DNA of 64,000 nt from Paenibacillus turicensis (GTDB taxonomy: Bacteria; Bacillota; Bacilli; Paenibacillales; Paenibacillaceae): NCBI RefSeq assembly GCF_017873435.1, contig NZ_JAGGKG010000002.1, positions 248,001 to 312,000 of the forward strand, written 5' to 3'. The position numbers and the translations under genes were made by a program. Shown one piece after another: positions 16,920 through 26,004 of the stretch. The notes under the pieces are model-generated. The model made no database searches. It was not told the origin of the DNA and saw nothing but the letters and a program-made list of their open reading frames with translations. Each line of letters starts with the position of its first letter. The stretch's first letter is position 1.

Positions 16920-17820
16920 TTACTAAATCCTCATCATAATATCGTAACAGAAGCTCCGTTAAATAAGGATAACAAGCTCCGTCTGTTAATCCAGCTAAAT
17001 GTTGGTCTATTCCATCAAAATCAGAGCCCATCATGATATGCTTTCCTCCACCTAGCTCACAAATATGTTCAATATGTGGCAGTAAACTTTCTGCACTTGG
17101 AATAGGTTCACTAGTAACAAAAGGTGGGTAAAAGTTCAAGCCGATTCGACCCCCTAATGAAATAATGTCAAGGATCTGCTCGTCACTTAAATTACGGACA
17201 TTTCCGCAAACTTCGATCGTGTTAGAATGTGATGCAATAAATGGTTTATTCACTTCGTGCGCCATTTCACTTAAATGCCAAAACCCATTTGTAGACAAAT
17301 GTGATACGTCCATAATCATTCCTAACTCATGACACTTATGAACAAGTTGGACTCCTATCTCTGTTAATCCACCATTACGTGGCTCTAAAACGCCATCTGC
17401 TGCCCAATTCGCATAATTCCATGTTAGACCAAGGAAGCGTACACCTCTCTCATAACAATGCTCCAGATGCTTGAAATTACCTGCTAATCCATCTGCGCCC
17501 TCAATCGATAAAATGCCTCCGATCTGCCCTAGCCGCTTAGCTGTTAATAGCTCTTGCTTATTTCTGATCGGGAAAATGCCATTAGGAACAACCCGCTCAT
17601 AAAAAATCTGAATCTGCTCAGTAATATGACTAAAAGAAGCTTGACCTAGCTTTTCCGATATATAAATTGCAAAGCATTGTAAGGCAATGTTACCTGTCTT
17701 CATTTTTTGATAAGACATGTCAAGCTGATCACCATTAACAAAATTAAGTGTTGGTTTCTGCTGTAGCTTGCTTAATACATCACAATGAAAATCGATAACC
17801 TGAATATTTTTGTTCATCAT
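16864..17820 (-). CDS. Membrane dipeptidase family protein (peptidase M19)
   Basis: 318 residues, the normal size for Bacillales M19 enzymes. Zinc-binding motifs are all present: VIDFHCDVLSKL (HxD), GGILSIEGADGLAGN (bridging Glu), DVSHLSTNGFWHLS and FIASHSNTIEVCGNVRNLSD (His), and HIMMGSDFDGID (Asp). It would hydrolyse dipeptides, possibly including D-amino acid ones; substrate not determined. Start is ATG at 17820 with GGGGTGAAGAG upstream. In Bacillales a gene of this family often sits near spoVS. A protein-like reading frame in another phase follows it. Confidence 0.88.
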   Translation of the reverse strand: MMNKNIQVIDFHCDVLSKLQQKPTLNFVNGDQLDMSYQKMKTGNIALQCFAIYISEKLGQASFSHITEQIQIFYERVVPNGIFPIRNKQELLTAKRLGQIGGILSIEGADGLAGNFKHLEHCYERGVRFLGLTWNYANWAADGVLEPRNGGLTEIGVQLVHKCHELGMIMDVSHLSTNGFWHLSEMAHEVNKPFIASHSNTIEVCGNVRNLSDEQILDIISLGGRIGLNFYPPFVTSEPIPSAESLLPHIEHICELGGGKHIMMGSDFDGIDQHLAGLTDGACYPYLTELLLRYYDEDLVSDWMYNNAFSFLESWLSE

Positions 17821-17850
17821 TAACTCTTCACCCCAATTCGTAAAAACTCA

Positions 17851-17887
17851 CAAAAAAACCTGTCTACATCGTAAACAGGTCTGTTTT
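17851..17887 (-). terminator. Intrinsic terminator of spoVS
   Basis: ACCTGT and ACAGGT form the stem; on the minus strand it is followed by a T-tract (TTTTTTTG). It lies about 15-50 bp after the spoVS stop. Confidence 0.8.
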
Positions 17888-17901
17888 TAGCATTTTTCAT
17901 G

Positions 17902-18162
17902 CTATCGTGGTTCTACAATTAGTTTGATTGCTGTTCGATCCTCTCCATCAATAACGATATCCGTAAAAGCCGGAATACAAATTAAATCAACACCACTTGG
18001 CGCTACAAATCCTCTAGCAATTGCAACAGCTTTAATTGCTTGATTTAATGCTCCTGCCCCAATTGCTTGTAGCTCAGCTACTCCTCGTTCTCTTAACACA
18101 CCAGCTAACGCGCCCGCAACGGAGTTAGGATTGGATTTTGCTGAAACTTTTAATACTTCCAT
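17902..18162 (-). CDS. spoVS: Stage V sporulation protein S
   Basis: 86 residues from ATG 18162, exactly the B. subtilis length: MEVLKVSAKSNPNSVAGALA is the invariant start, and the Alba-like fold strand VDLICIPAFTDIVIDGE is present. SpoVS is needed for progress through spore coat stages and sits in the same place relative to ymdB and rny in Bacillus. AGGGAGGT precedes the ATG; a further start at 18198 is not needed. GCTGAATAT at 18209-18217 (minus strand) resembles a sigma-H -10 box, but the -35 match is weak, so I do not call a promoter. Confidence 0.96.
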   Translation of the reverse strand: MEVLKVSAKSNPNSVAGALAGVLRERGVAELQAIGAGALNQAIKAVAIARGFVAPSGVDLICIPAFTDIVIDGEDRTAIKLIVEPR

Positions 18163-18272
18163 GGTAAGTACCTCCCTGGGAATAATGGTTGATTCCACTA
18201 CTTAGAGGATATTCAGCACTCACCCAGAACATGTCATTTATTTATGACGTGATCTAATTATTTATATGAAGG

Positions 18273-19067
18273 TTAATCCATAATCCATTCGTCTTCAAGC
18301 AAACGAATTTTTTCAATCTTTTTAGCTCGGCCTGTCTGATCATCTAAATCAACGATAACTGCATGGAACTGCCATTTTCCTTCACATACTTGGAATCTGA
18401 CTGGAAGTTGTGTAATAAATTTCTGCAACACAGCTTCACGTTGCATCCCTAATACACCTTCACGTGAGCCAACCATACCCGCATCCGTTAAATAGGCGGT
18501 GCCCTGTGGCAAAATAATGTCATCATTACTTTGCACATGCGTATGCGTACCCACTACAAGAGAGGCACGTCCATCTAAATGCCATCCCATTGCGATTTTC
18601 TCAGAGGTTGCTTCAGCATGAAAATCAACAAGGATATGCTTATATTTTTTACGAAGCTCATCCACAATTTCATCTGCATAGCGGAACGGGTCTTCAATTG
18701 CTGGCAAAAACGTTCGTCCCATCAAATTCACTAACGCTAATTCCTTACCGCCGACTTGAATAATTGTATATCCACGTCCAGGTGTTCCCGCTGGATAATT
18801 TGCTGGACGAATCATTCGTGGTTCATCATCAATAAAGTCAAAAATCTCTTTATTATCCCAGGTGTGGTTCCCCATCGTTAAACCATGAATCCCCATTTCA
18901 AAAAATTCCCTAGCAATTTTACCTGTAATTCCTCGACCTGCCGCCGCATTTTCACCATTTGCAATAATAATATGTGGGTTATATTTGCTTTTCAAACGAG
19001 GTAAAGTTTCCTTTAATGCTTTTCTTCCAGTGTTTCCTACGATATCACCAATAAATAAAACTTTTAT
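18273..19067 (-). CDS. ymdB: 2',3'-cyclic nucleotide phosphodiesterase YmdB, apparent AUA start
   Basis: YmdB is a calcineurin-like phosphodiesterase acting on 2',3'-cyclic nucleotides and affecting biofilm and motility. The conserved frame runs 264 codons, matching B. subtilis YmdB exactly, but the first codon is ATA at 19067, where the family has Met: IKVLFIGDIVGNTGRKALKE. AGGAG lies nine bases upstream. Without this segment the metal ligand Asp in FIGDIVG is lost. The only canonical alternative before residue 25 is TTG at 18995, which has no ribosome site and would remove 24 residues. Other ligands are visible: NGENAA, GNHTWD, DFHAEATSEK and GTHTHVQ. It lies 72 bp after rny, with a hairpin between. 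Confidence 0.9.
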   Translation of the reverse strand: MKVLFIGDIVGNTGRKALKETLPRLKSKYNPHIIIANGENAAAGRGITGKIAREFFEMGIHGLTMGNHTWDNKEIFDFIDDEPRMIRPANYPAGTPGRGYTIIQVGGKELALVNLMGRTFLPAIEDPFRYADEIVDELRKKYKHILVDFHAEATSEKIAMGWHLDGRASLVVGTHTHVQSNDDIILPQGTAYLTDAGMVGSREGVLGMQREAVLQKFITQLPVRFQVCEGKWQFHAVIVDLDDQTGRAKKIEKIRLLEDEWIMD

Positions 19068-19100
19068 GATACTCCACTCCTAACTTAGGTTGCCTTGAAT

Positions 19101-19130
19101 GAAAAAGAGGCCCATAAGAGGCCCCTTCTC
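19101..19130 (-). terminator. Hairpin with T-tract between rny and ymdB
   Basis: On the minus strand AAGGGGCC pairs with GGCCTCTT (one G.T pair) and TTTTTC follows. It lies just after the rny stop and before the ymdB ribosome site, so it may attenuate rather than fully end transcription. Confidence 0.55.
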
Positions 19131-19139
19131 ACAAAGCTT

Positions 19140-20684
19140 TTACTTCGCGTATTCAACCGCTCTTGTTTCACGAATGACAGTAACCTTGATATGCCCAGGA
19201 TAATCCAGTTCATTCTCAATTGTCTTCGTAATATCACGTGCTAAGCGGAAGCTTTCAGCATCATCAATCTTATCAGGTTGTACCATAACACGTACTTCAC
19301 GACCAGCCTGAATTGCATAGGATTTTTCAACACCTTCAAAGGATTCTGAAATTTCCTCCAGCTTTTCAAGACGACGAATATACGTTTCAAGTGTTTCCCG
19401 ACGTGCGCCAGGTCTAGCTGCTGATAACGCATCAGCCGCACCAACCAACATCGCGATTACAGATGTAGCCTCGCAATCCCCATGGTGAGAAGCGATACTG
19501 TTAATGACTACTGGATGCTCCTTATACTTCTTAGCTAGCTCTACGCCAATCTCAACATGAGAACCTTCCACCTCATGGTCAAGTGCCTTACCGATATCGT
19601 GTAATAACCCTGCTCTTTTCGCAAGTACAATATCTTCGCCTAACTCACCAGCCATTAAGCCAGCTAGATAAGCAACTTCCATGGAATGCTTGAGCACATT
19701 TTGACCATAACTTGTCCGGAATTTTAAACGTCCAAGTATTTTGATTAAATCCGGATGTAGTGCGTGAACACCTACCTCAAATGTAGCTTGTTCCCCATAC
19801 TCACGAATTCGCTCATCCACTTCACGACGAGATTTCTCAACCATCTCTTCTATACGAGCAGGATGAATTCGACCGTCTGCTACTAATTTTTCTAATGCAG
19901 TTCGTGCAATTTCACGACGAATCGGATCAAACCCTGATAGAATTACGGCTTCCGGCGTATCATCAATAATGAGATCAATTCCTGTTAAAGTTTCCAAGGC
20001 ACGAATATTACGACCTTCACGACCGATAATACGTCCTTTCATCTCTTCATTAGGCAATGTAACAACAGATACTGTAGTTTCCGCGACATGATCAGCAGCA
20101 CAACGTTGAATTGCAGTTGTAATAATCTCACGAGATTTCTTATCTGCTTCTTCTTTTGCCTGTTGTTCAATATCCTTGATCATCTGTGCAGTTTCATGGC
20201 GAACTTCTTGCTCCACATTACTTAAAATAATGCCACGAGCATCCTCCATCGTTAAATTGGAGATTCTCTCCAATTCTTGCACTTGATTTTTGTAAATTAA
20301 ATCAATCTGTTGTTGTGTTTCTTCAATACGTTTCTCTTTGCTTGCCACTTGCTCTTCTTTGCGTTCAAGCGAATCCATTTTTTTATCCAGCGACTCTTCC
20401 TTTTGCAACAATCGTCTTTCTTGCCGTTGAATTTCATTGCGACGTTCACGAATGTCTTTATCAGCTTCAGCTCTCACTCTATGGATTTCATCCTTAGCTT
20501 CAAGAACTGTTTCCTTTTTCAGTGCCTCGGCATCTTTCTTAGCACTCTCCAAGATTTGACTTGCAGCATGCTCCGCACTGGAAATTTTAGCTTCTGCAAG
20601 AGATTTGCGAATAAAATATCCACCTACGAACCCCAAGAATAAAGCGGCTACAACGAGAACGATTTCGACCCAGATTGGCAACAT
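19140..20684 (-). CDS. rny: Ribonuclease Y
   Basis: 514 residues. An N-terminal membrane segment (about 4-24, [20 protein letters not shown]) anchors the protein; a long charged coiled coil follows (about 28-200); the KH domain has [20 protein letters not shown]; and the HD domain has [19 protein letters not shown] and [10 protein letters not shown]. RNase Y starts mRNA decay by endonucleolytic cuts. ATG 20684 has GGGGGGTG six bases upstream. ricA in this window encodes a known partner. The 5' leader to 20974 contains several stem-loops. YmdB is encoded next, as in Bacillus. Confidence 0.96.
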   Translation of the reverse strand: MLPIWVEIVLVVAALFLGFVGGYFIRKSLAEAKISSAEHAASQILESAKKDAEALKKETVLEAKDEIHRVRAEADKDIRERRNEIQRQERRLLQKEESLDKKMDSLERKEEQVASKEKRIEETQQQIDLIYKNQVQELERISNLTMEDARGIILSNVEQEVRHETAQMIKDIEQQAKEEADKKSREIITTAIQRCAADHVAETTVSVVTLPNEEMKGRIIGREGRNIRALETLTGIDLIIDDTPEAVILSGFDPIRREIARTALEKLVADGRIHPARIEEMVEKSRREVDERIREYGEQATFEVGVHALHPDLIKILGRLKFRTSYGQNVLKHSMEVAYLAGLMAGELGEDIVLAKRAGLLHDIGKALDHEVEGSHVEIGVELAKKYKEHPVVINSIASHHGDCEATSVIAMLVGAADALSAARPGARRETLETYIRRLEKLEEISESFEGVEKSYAIQAGREVRVMVQPDKIDDAESFRLARDITKTIENELDYPGHIKVTVIRETRAVEYAK

Positions 20685-20709
20685 CTGTTCACCCCCCTCG
20701 CTGGTTCCT

Positions 20710-20839
20710 CCAAGGCATTCCTTGGGATTGTTTTCAATTTTTTTCCTCTACTTCTCATTCATCATTCATACTAAGAATCGATTATAAGCCGATTCAGATA
20801 GGTTGGCATGCAAGCATGACCGTCCGTACTTAAAGACGG
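20710..20839 (-). promoter_or_regulatory. Structured 5' leader of rny with four stem-loops
   Basis: Four short inverted repeats occur in 130 bp upstream of rny: CCAAGG/CCTTGG (20710-20725), GAATCG/CGATTC (20775-20795), GCATGC-type (20806-20818) and CCGTC/GACGG (20820-20839). None has a T-tract. It is a candidate untranslated leader; regulation is inference. Confidence 0.4.
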
Positions 20840-20974
20840 AGCAACAAACCTTCATGATTGGCGAACAGAACCTTAATGAATCCAATAACATTAGAAAGAA
20901 AATTAGACTCAAATAATTATAGATTCCATTCCATTTTATTATTGTCAGAAAGATATTGTCAAGCAATTGCCTAT

Positions 20975-21751
20975 TTATGTTGTATTATCTTGATCGACCT
21001 CTCTTAATACTCTTGACACTAAGCTGCCAGAATAACCCCGCCGCATCAAAAATGATCCTGTTTTCCTCTGTTTATCGATCCGTTCACCAGAAGTTTGGTT
21101 CCATTTTTTTATTGCTAGCTGTAATGCACTCTCAAATTCATCATCTTCACTTATACTATTTAAAGCTTCCTCTATCAGCGGCTTAGAAATGCCTTTCTGA
21201 CGCAACTCTTGCTTGACCCATAACTTTCCCTTGGCTTTGCTTTTAACTCGCTGATTTGCCCATTGCTGTGCGTATGCTGTATCGTCAATGAAGCCTTCAT
21301 TGCTTAATCGCTCAATACTACTTACAATTGCTGTCTCTCCCCAACCCTTTTCCCGTAATCTTATACTTATTTCATAGGACGTTCTTGGTTTTCGAGCTAA
21401 ATATGACAACGCATCTGCATAGGTTTGCTGAAGTTCATCTGCGCTAACGATATCCTCCAGATCACTTTTACTGAAAACTGCACCCTGTAGCATACGATAT
21501 TTAATCATAATGTCTTCATGGACATCAATACTGTATTGATCAAATACAATTCGATAACGCCATTTTGGTTTTTTTAGCTTTTGAACAGCTGTCACTGTGA
21601 GCTCTGTCTCATCACTTAAATCTAAAATTGAAGATAGTGAAGTAGCTTCCTCAACTTTTTCATCCCGTTGTAGCCTCGTCCAATCATCTTGTTCTGAAAT
21701 ATCTATAACGTCATCATCATAGCTGTTATACTTATTTTTTTTTGGATTCAA
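20975..21751 (-). CDS. recX: Regulatory protein RecX
   Basis: 258 residues, similar to Bacillus RecX. A variable acidic N-terminus (about 1-55) is followed by the RecX core: ALSYLARKPRTSYEISIRLR is the conserved repeat, then ERLSNEGFIDDTAYAQQWAN and WVKQELRQKGISKPLIEEAL. RecX modulates RecA filaments. Start is TTG at 21751 with AGGAGG seven bases before. It follows recA on the same strand, separated by a terminator, as partner genes often are. Confidence 0.92.
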   Translation of the reverse strand: MNPKKNKYNSYDDDVIDISEQDDWTRLQRDEKVEEATSLSSILDLSDETELTVTAVQKLKKPKWRYRIVFDQYSIDVHEDIMIKYRMLQGAVFSKSDLEDIVSADELQQTYADALSYLARKPRTSYEISIRLREKGWGETAIVSSIERLSNEGFIDDTAYAQQWANQRVKSKAKGKLWVKQELRQKGISKPLIEEALNSISEDDEFESALQLAIKKWNQTSGERIDKQRKTGSFLMRRGYSGSLVSRVLREVDQDNTT

Positions 21752-21902
21752 ATCCTTCCCTCCTGTTACCTTATTGCGTTACCTTTAAGCACCTATTTAT
21801 TATATCATCGCTTCGTTAAGCGGTTAACATGCTTCTCCTTAATTAAAAACATCAAAAATGTAAATTAATAAACCTAAATTAAATAAACAAGATGAGGAAA
21901 TA

Positions 21903-21952
21903 TAAAAAATGCCCTGATATCGCCTCATTTAATCGGCGTTCAGAGCATTTTG
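21903..21952 (-). terminator. Intrinsic terminator of recA
   Basis: On the minus strand AAATGCTCTGAACGCC pairs with GGCGATATCAGGGCATTT around a loop and is followed by T-rich sequence. It lies about 45 bp after the recA stop. Confidence 0.85.
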
Positions 21953-21994
21953 ACATCAATTAGATCATTAAACCACTAAAATATAAGCAAAATA

Positions 21995-23056
21995 TTATTC
22001 TTCGCTAAATAATGCCTGTTCTTCTTTTGCTTCCTCTGCAAGTTCTGCTTCAGAAGGAGAAGTAGTCGTAGAAGACAAATTACTTACTTCGCGAATTTTT
22101 AGTTCAATTTTATTACAAATCTCTGGATGGTCTTTCAAGTATTGCTTCGCATTTTCACGGCCTTGACCTAGACGCTCACCTTCATATGAATACCAAGCAC
22201 CACTTTTATCCACGATATCTTGCTCTACACCAATATCGATAATACTACCTTCTTTTGAAATACCTTCGCCGTACATAATATCAATTTCTGCTTGTTTAAA
22301 CGGTGGTGCTACTTTATTTTTTACTACTTTAATTCTTGTACGGTTCCCTACCATATCGTTGCCCATCTTAATTGTCTCAATACGACGAACATCTAGACGA
22401 ACAGTAGAGTAGAACTTCAATGCACGACCACCTGGCGTTGTCTCTGGGTTACCAAACATAACCCCAACTTTTTCACGCAATTGGTTAATAAAGATCGCAA
22501 TCGTTTTAGATTTGCTAATCGCACCAGACAATTTACGAAGTGCTTGGGACATCAATCTCGCTTGTAAACCAACGTGAGAATCACCCATATCCCCTTCAAT
22601 TTCCGCTTTAGGAACAAGAGCTGCTACAGAGTCAATAACAATAATGTCTACTGCACCACTACGTACTAATGCTTCAGCAATCTCTAGCGCTTGCTCTCCA
22701 GTATCTGGTTGAGACAACAATAACTCATCTATATCGACACCTAATTTACTTGCATAAGTAGGATCAAGTGCATGCTCTGCATCAATAAATGCAGCTTGTC
22801 CACCAACCTTTTGAACTTCTGCAATAGCATGCAATGCAACCGTTGTCTTACCTGAAGATTCTGGACCATATACCTCAATGATTCGTCCACGAGGAAGACC
22901 ACCAGTACCAAGTGCGATATCAAGTGCAAGAGATCCACTAGGAATAACCTCAACTTGCATATGCGTGGACTCTCCAAGCTTCATAATGGAACCTTTACCG
23001 AATTGTTTTTCTATTTGACGAAGCGCCATATCCAGCGCAGCACGACGATCTGACAA
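21995..23056 (-). CDS. recA: Recombinase RecA
   Basis: 353 residues. The Walker A motif [15 protein letters not shown], Walker B region [20 protein letters not shown], loop L1 [20 protein letters not shown] and loop L2 [20 protein letters not shown] are all intact. RecA forms filaments on single-stranded DNA, drives strand exchange and triggers LexA cleavage. The start is TTG at 23056 ([12 protein letters not shown], the family start); only weak Shine-Dalgarno sequence is present. A LexA-type box lies 79 bp upstream. Confidence 0.98.
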   Translation of the reverse strand: MSDRRAALDMALRQIEKQFGKGSIMKLGESTHMQVEVIPSGSLALDIALGTGGLPRGRIIEVYGPESSGKTTVALHAIAEVQKVGGQAAFIDAEHALDPTYASKLGVDIDELLLSQPDTGEQALEIAEALVRSGAVDIIVIDSVAALVPKAEIEGDMGDSHVGLQARLMSQALRKLSGAISKSKTIAIFINQLREKVGVMFGNPETTPGGRALKFYSTVRLDVRRIETIKMGNDMVGNRTRIKVVKNKVAPPFKQAEIDIMYGEGISKEGSIIDIGVEQDIVDKSGAWYSYEGERLGQGRENAKQYLKDHPEICNKIELKIREVSNLSSTTTSPSEAELAEEAKEEQALFSEE

Positions 23057-23134
23057 TCAGCTCACATCCTTATCATCTTTAAACTTCTTGTAATTAATTG
23101 TACCTTGTTTTTGTTACTTTGCCAAGCATTTTTT

Positions 23135-23148
23135 CGAACATACATTCG
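23135..23148. promoter_or_regulatory. LexA-type SOS box upstream of recA
   Basis: CGAACATACATTCG fits the Bacillus LexA consensus CGAACNNNNGTTCG except for A in place of G in the right half. It lies about 80 bp before the recA start, where the box is expected. Confidence 0.65.
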
Positions 23149-23204
23149 TACATTTTTTCAGTTCCTTATCCCTCACCTCCTAACCAAGGAATTAATACAT
23201 ATTA

Positions 23205-23252
23205 AAAAAACAAAAAAACCGCAACCAGATAGTAATTACTATTGGTTACGAT
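23205..23252 (-). terminator. Intrinsic terminator of cinA
   Basis: AACCA/TGGTT flank an inner palindrome AGTAATTACT; on the minus strand a T-tract follows. It separates cinA from recA. Confidence 0.75.
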
Positions 23253-23316
23253 TCTTCCGTACCTTATGAAAACATATAAATTTTCTCTATGAATTACGCC
23301 ATATACGCATCGTAGA

Positions 23317-24591
23317 TTAAGCTTGCGATCCTAGAGACTCTCTTTGCTTCAGCTTCCGCCACAAATAATAAAGAATCGTTTTTGCCGATCTTACACGAAT
23401 CGTATCACGATTTCCCTTGAGGTGCAACTCGTATACCTCTGTCTCTTGATCGCGAATTGCTAAGGCAACATAAACTAATCCAACCGGTTTACGTTCAGAA
23501 TAAGCGGGTCCGGCTACACCAGTAATCGATAGTCCATAATCAGCATCACCAATCATCCGAACTTGCTCAGCCATTACAATTGCAGTTTCTTCACTTACAG
23601 CCCCAGGAGCCCCCTCACCCTCTAACAGCTTATGAGGCACGTTCAGCAGCTTTTCCTTCATTGCATTAGAATATGTAACAATACCACCTGAAAAGACAGT
23701 AGCACTTCCTGGAATCGTTGTGATCGTCTCCATCAGCAATCCACCAGTACAGCTCTCTGCAACACTTACTGTAGTCCCTTGTTCAGTCATCATATCTACA
23801 ATCACTTTTTCAATCGGTACATCTTCTGTTGCGTACAAATGCTCTGCTAAGCGACTCCGAATTTCCTGCTCTGTCCCTTCAAGCTTACTCATCGCTTCAA
23901 GCTCACTATTCGCCTTGGTTGAAATGCGGATTGTCACTTCACTCTCTTTAGCATAAGGAGCAATGGTAGGATCACTTTGTGCTTCAATTAGATCCAATAG
24001 CTTAGTTTCAAGCAATGATTCTCCGATACCAGCAAACTTAAGCATTTTAGAATAGATCGGCATTTCATCCGTTAAAACGTGCTGTAATATCCATGGCTTT
24101 GCTTGAAGTTCAAACATTGGCTTCATTTCTTTAGGAGGTCCAGGTAGTACAATATAGAAATGTCCATCCTCTGAAATGGCATTACCTACGGCAAGTCCAG
24201 TCTCATTGGGTAGCGGCGTACTTCCATCTATCACTAAAGCTTGTCTACGATTGTTTTCAGTCATCGGAACACCACGATCCTTGAAAAAACGATCCACATG
24301 ATCCATCGCCATTCTATCAATATGAAGGGGTCTCTTTAATACAGCAGCTAGCGCATCTTTAGTTAAATCATCTTGAGTAGGACCAATCCCACCAGTAAAG
24401 ATAACAACATCTGCTCGGCCAGAAGCAATTTGTATCGCTTCACACAACCGCCCCATATTATCACCAACAACACTTTGGAAATAAACATCAATACCAAGGG
24501 ATGCAAGCTCCTGAGACAAGTACTTAGCATTGGAGTTCACGATTTGTCCCAACAACAATTCTGTACCAACTGCAATAATTTCTGCTTTCAT
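23317..24591 (-). CDS. cinA: Competence/damage-inducible protein CinA (NMN deamidase type)
   Basis: 424 residues from the ATG at 24591 (AGGAG nine bases upstream; an ATG at 24645 would add 18 non-conserved residues). The N-terminal molybdopterin-binding-like domain has AEIIAVGTELLLGQIVNSNA and VVIFTGGIGPTQDDLTKDAL; the C-terminal domain has SVAESCTGGLLMETITTIPG and the GITGVAGP-like SITGVAGPAYSERKPVG. Family members include nicotinamide mononucleotide deamidase and ADP-ribose hydrolase activities. It lies between pgsA and recA, as in Bacillus. Confidence 0.94.
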   Translation of the reverse strand: MKAEIIAVGTELLLGQIVNSNAKYLSQELASLGIDVYFQSVVGDNMGRLCEAIQIASGRADVVIFTGGIGPTQDDLTKDALAAVLKRPLHIDRMAMDHVDRFFKDRGVPMTENNRRQALVIDGSTPLPNETGLAVGNAISEDGHFYIVLPGPPKEMKPMFELQAKPWILQHVLTDEMPIYSKMLKFAGIGESLLETKLLDLIEAQSDPTIAPYAKESEVTIRISTKANSELEAMSKLEGTEQEIRSRLAEHLYATEDVPIEKVIVDMMTEQGTTVSVAESCTGGLLMETITTIPGSATVFSGGIVTYSNAMKEKLLNVPHKLLEGEGAPGAVSEETAIVMAEQVRMIGDADYGLSITGVAGPAYSERKPVGLVYVALAIRDQETEVYELHLKGNRDTIRVRSAKTILYYLWRKLKQRESLGSQA

Positions 24592-24652
24592 TACATATGT
24601 CTCCTTGCGAGTTAGAGTAGCAATCAAGTCATAACCAAAATACATTTATGAT

Positions 24653-25258
24653 TTACGACTTTGGGTTCACCTTAGAAAATAAAAACAATTTTTTGTTTTT
24701 TACAAAATAGTCAATACCTGAATAGATAGTAATAATGACCGCTAACCATATTGCATAATAATCAAAAGGAATATTTAACCATTGAAATGGGAAATTGTTT
24801 AATAAAAGCGCAGAAATAGCTACAATCTGAGTAATTGTTTTTGCCTTCCCCCATTTGCTAGCAGCAATGACCGAGCCATCAAGCAAAGCAACCTCACGTA
24901 AACCAGTTACGGCAAACTCTCTGCTAATAATTACAATGACCATCCAAGACTCACATTTGCCCATTGCAACAAGTGCGATTAATACAGCTGTAACTAACAG
25001 CTTATCCGCTAACGGGTCAAGCAACTTACCTAAATTAGTAACTTGATTATGCTTGCGTGCAAGATAACCATCAATTCCATCTGTGCCAGAAGCAACAATA
25101 AATAAAATTGCACCTACAAGCTGGTTAAGTGGCAAATGATATGTACCCATCGTTAATTCCTGTGTCCACCATTGTCCATCAAGCAACAAAGCAAGAAGCA
25201 TTAAAGGAATCATAAAAATTCGAAGAAGCGTAATACGGTTTGGTAAATTCAGATTCAC
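24653..25258 (-). CDS. pgsA: CDP-diacylglycerol-glycerol-3-phosphate 3-phosphatidyltransferase
   Basis: 201 residues with several membrane segments (about 12-30, 40-58, 85-110, 125-150, 160-180). The CDP-alcohol phosphotransferase motif is complete: DGIDGYLARKHN, then GKLLDPLADK (DGx2ARx8Gx3Dx3D). It makes phosphatidylglycerol phosphate at the membrane. Start is GTG at 25258 with GGGAGG upstream. It precedes cinA with a 61-bp gap, as in Bacillus. Confidence 0.95.
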   Translation of the reverse strand: MNLNLPNRITLLRIFMIPLMLLALLLDGQWWTQELTMGTYHLPLNQLVGAILFIVASGTDGIDGYLARKHNQVTNLGKLLDPLADKLLVTAVLIALVAMGKCESWMVIVIISREFAVTGLREVALLDGSVIAASKWGKAKTITQIVAISALLLNNFPFQWLNIPFDYYAIWLAVIITIYSGIDYFVKNKKLFLFSKVNPKS

Positions 25259-25381
25259 ACTAATTCCTCCCTAACAAGCAGAGAAGTGTATAGATATTCA
25301 ACCGCCATGTCATATTTTACATTTTCCGGCATCAGTCTACCCCCAATAATATCAAGCCATCAACTTTCATTACCATCATCT

Positions 25382-25873
25382 TTATTTAAAGTTTGTAAAT
25401 TGTACATCCACTGTTAAATCCGCTTTACGCAAAAGCTGCATAATTTGCTGTAAATCATCCTTGCTTTTACCTGTGACACGTATTTGATCACCTTGAATTT
25501 GACTTTTCACTTTTAATTTAGAATCACGAATTAATACATTAATTTTTTTAGCGTTTTCTTGATCAATTCCACTTTTTAGCTTAATACGTTGGCGTACTGC
25601 ACCTAAGGAAGCAGGCTCAATTTTTCCATACTCCAGGTTTTTAATCGGCAAACCTCGTTTAATCATTTTGGACTGCAAAATATCAATCACCGCATTAAGC
25701 TTATACTCATCATCAGATAGGACAACAAGGACATCCTTCTCTAGCTTCAATTCACTTTTACTTCCTTTAAAATCAAACCGACTTGCAATTTCACGTTCAG
25801 TTTGGTCTATTGCATTTGTAAGCTCCTGCATATCCATTTTCGAAACAATATCATAAGAACTTTCTGAAGCCAT
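25382..25873 (-). CDS. YajQ-family nucleotide-binding protein
   Basis: 163 residues from the ATG at 25873 (MASESSYDIVSKMDMQELTN is the family N-terminus; ATGs at 25876 and 25882 also exist). Two ferredoxin-like repeats are visible, ending DLTVDVQFTNFK. Homologues bind nucleotides, and one (XC_3703) binds cyclic di-GMP; the role in Firmicutes is not known. It lies between pgsA and a small membrane-protein gene, a position not seen in B. subtilis. Confidence 0.9.
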   Translation of the reverse strand: MASESSYDIVSKMDMQELTNAIDQTEREIASRFDFKGSKSELKLEKDVLVVLSDDEYKLNAVIDILQSKMIKRGLPIKNLEYGKIEPASLGAVRQRIKLKSGIDQENAKKINVLIRDSKLKVKSQIQGDQIRVTGKSKDDLQQIMQLLRKADLTVDVQFTNFK

Positions 25874-25956
25874 CATCAACAACCCTTTCTCTTTATCATC
25901 ATTTAATTATATGTAAAAGTTTTCGCAAAGTCCATCGGAGGTTCTTTGTTACGAAA

Positions 25957-25995
25957 CAAAAGCGTTGCAGCTTTTAAAAACACCGCAACGCTTAA
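25957..25995 (-). terminator. Hairpin terminator after small membrane-protein gene
   Basis: GCGTTGC (25962-25968) pairs with GCAACGC (25985-25991); on the minus strand TTTTG follows. The overlapping ACGCTTTAAGCGT palindrome allows an alternative fold. Confidence 0.65.
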
Positions 25996-26004
25996 AGCGT
26001 CAAC

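Noticed and set aside
18273-18995. ymdB starting at TTG 18995
   Set aside because: No ribosome site and loss of the conserved metal-binding N-terminus; the ATA at 19067 fits the family length exactly.
20685-20974. A small gene between rny and recX
   Set aside because: Frames are interrupted or have unlikely composition; the region holds small stem-loops and is read as a leader.
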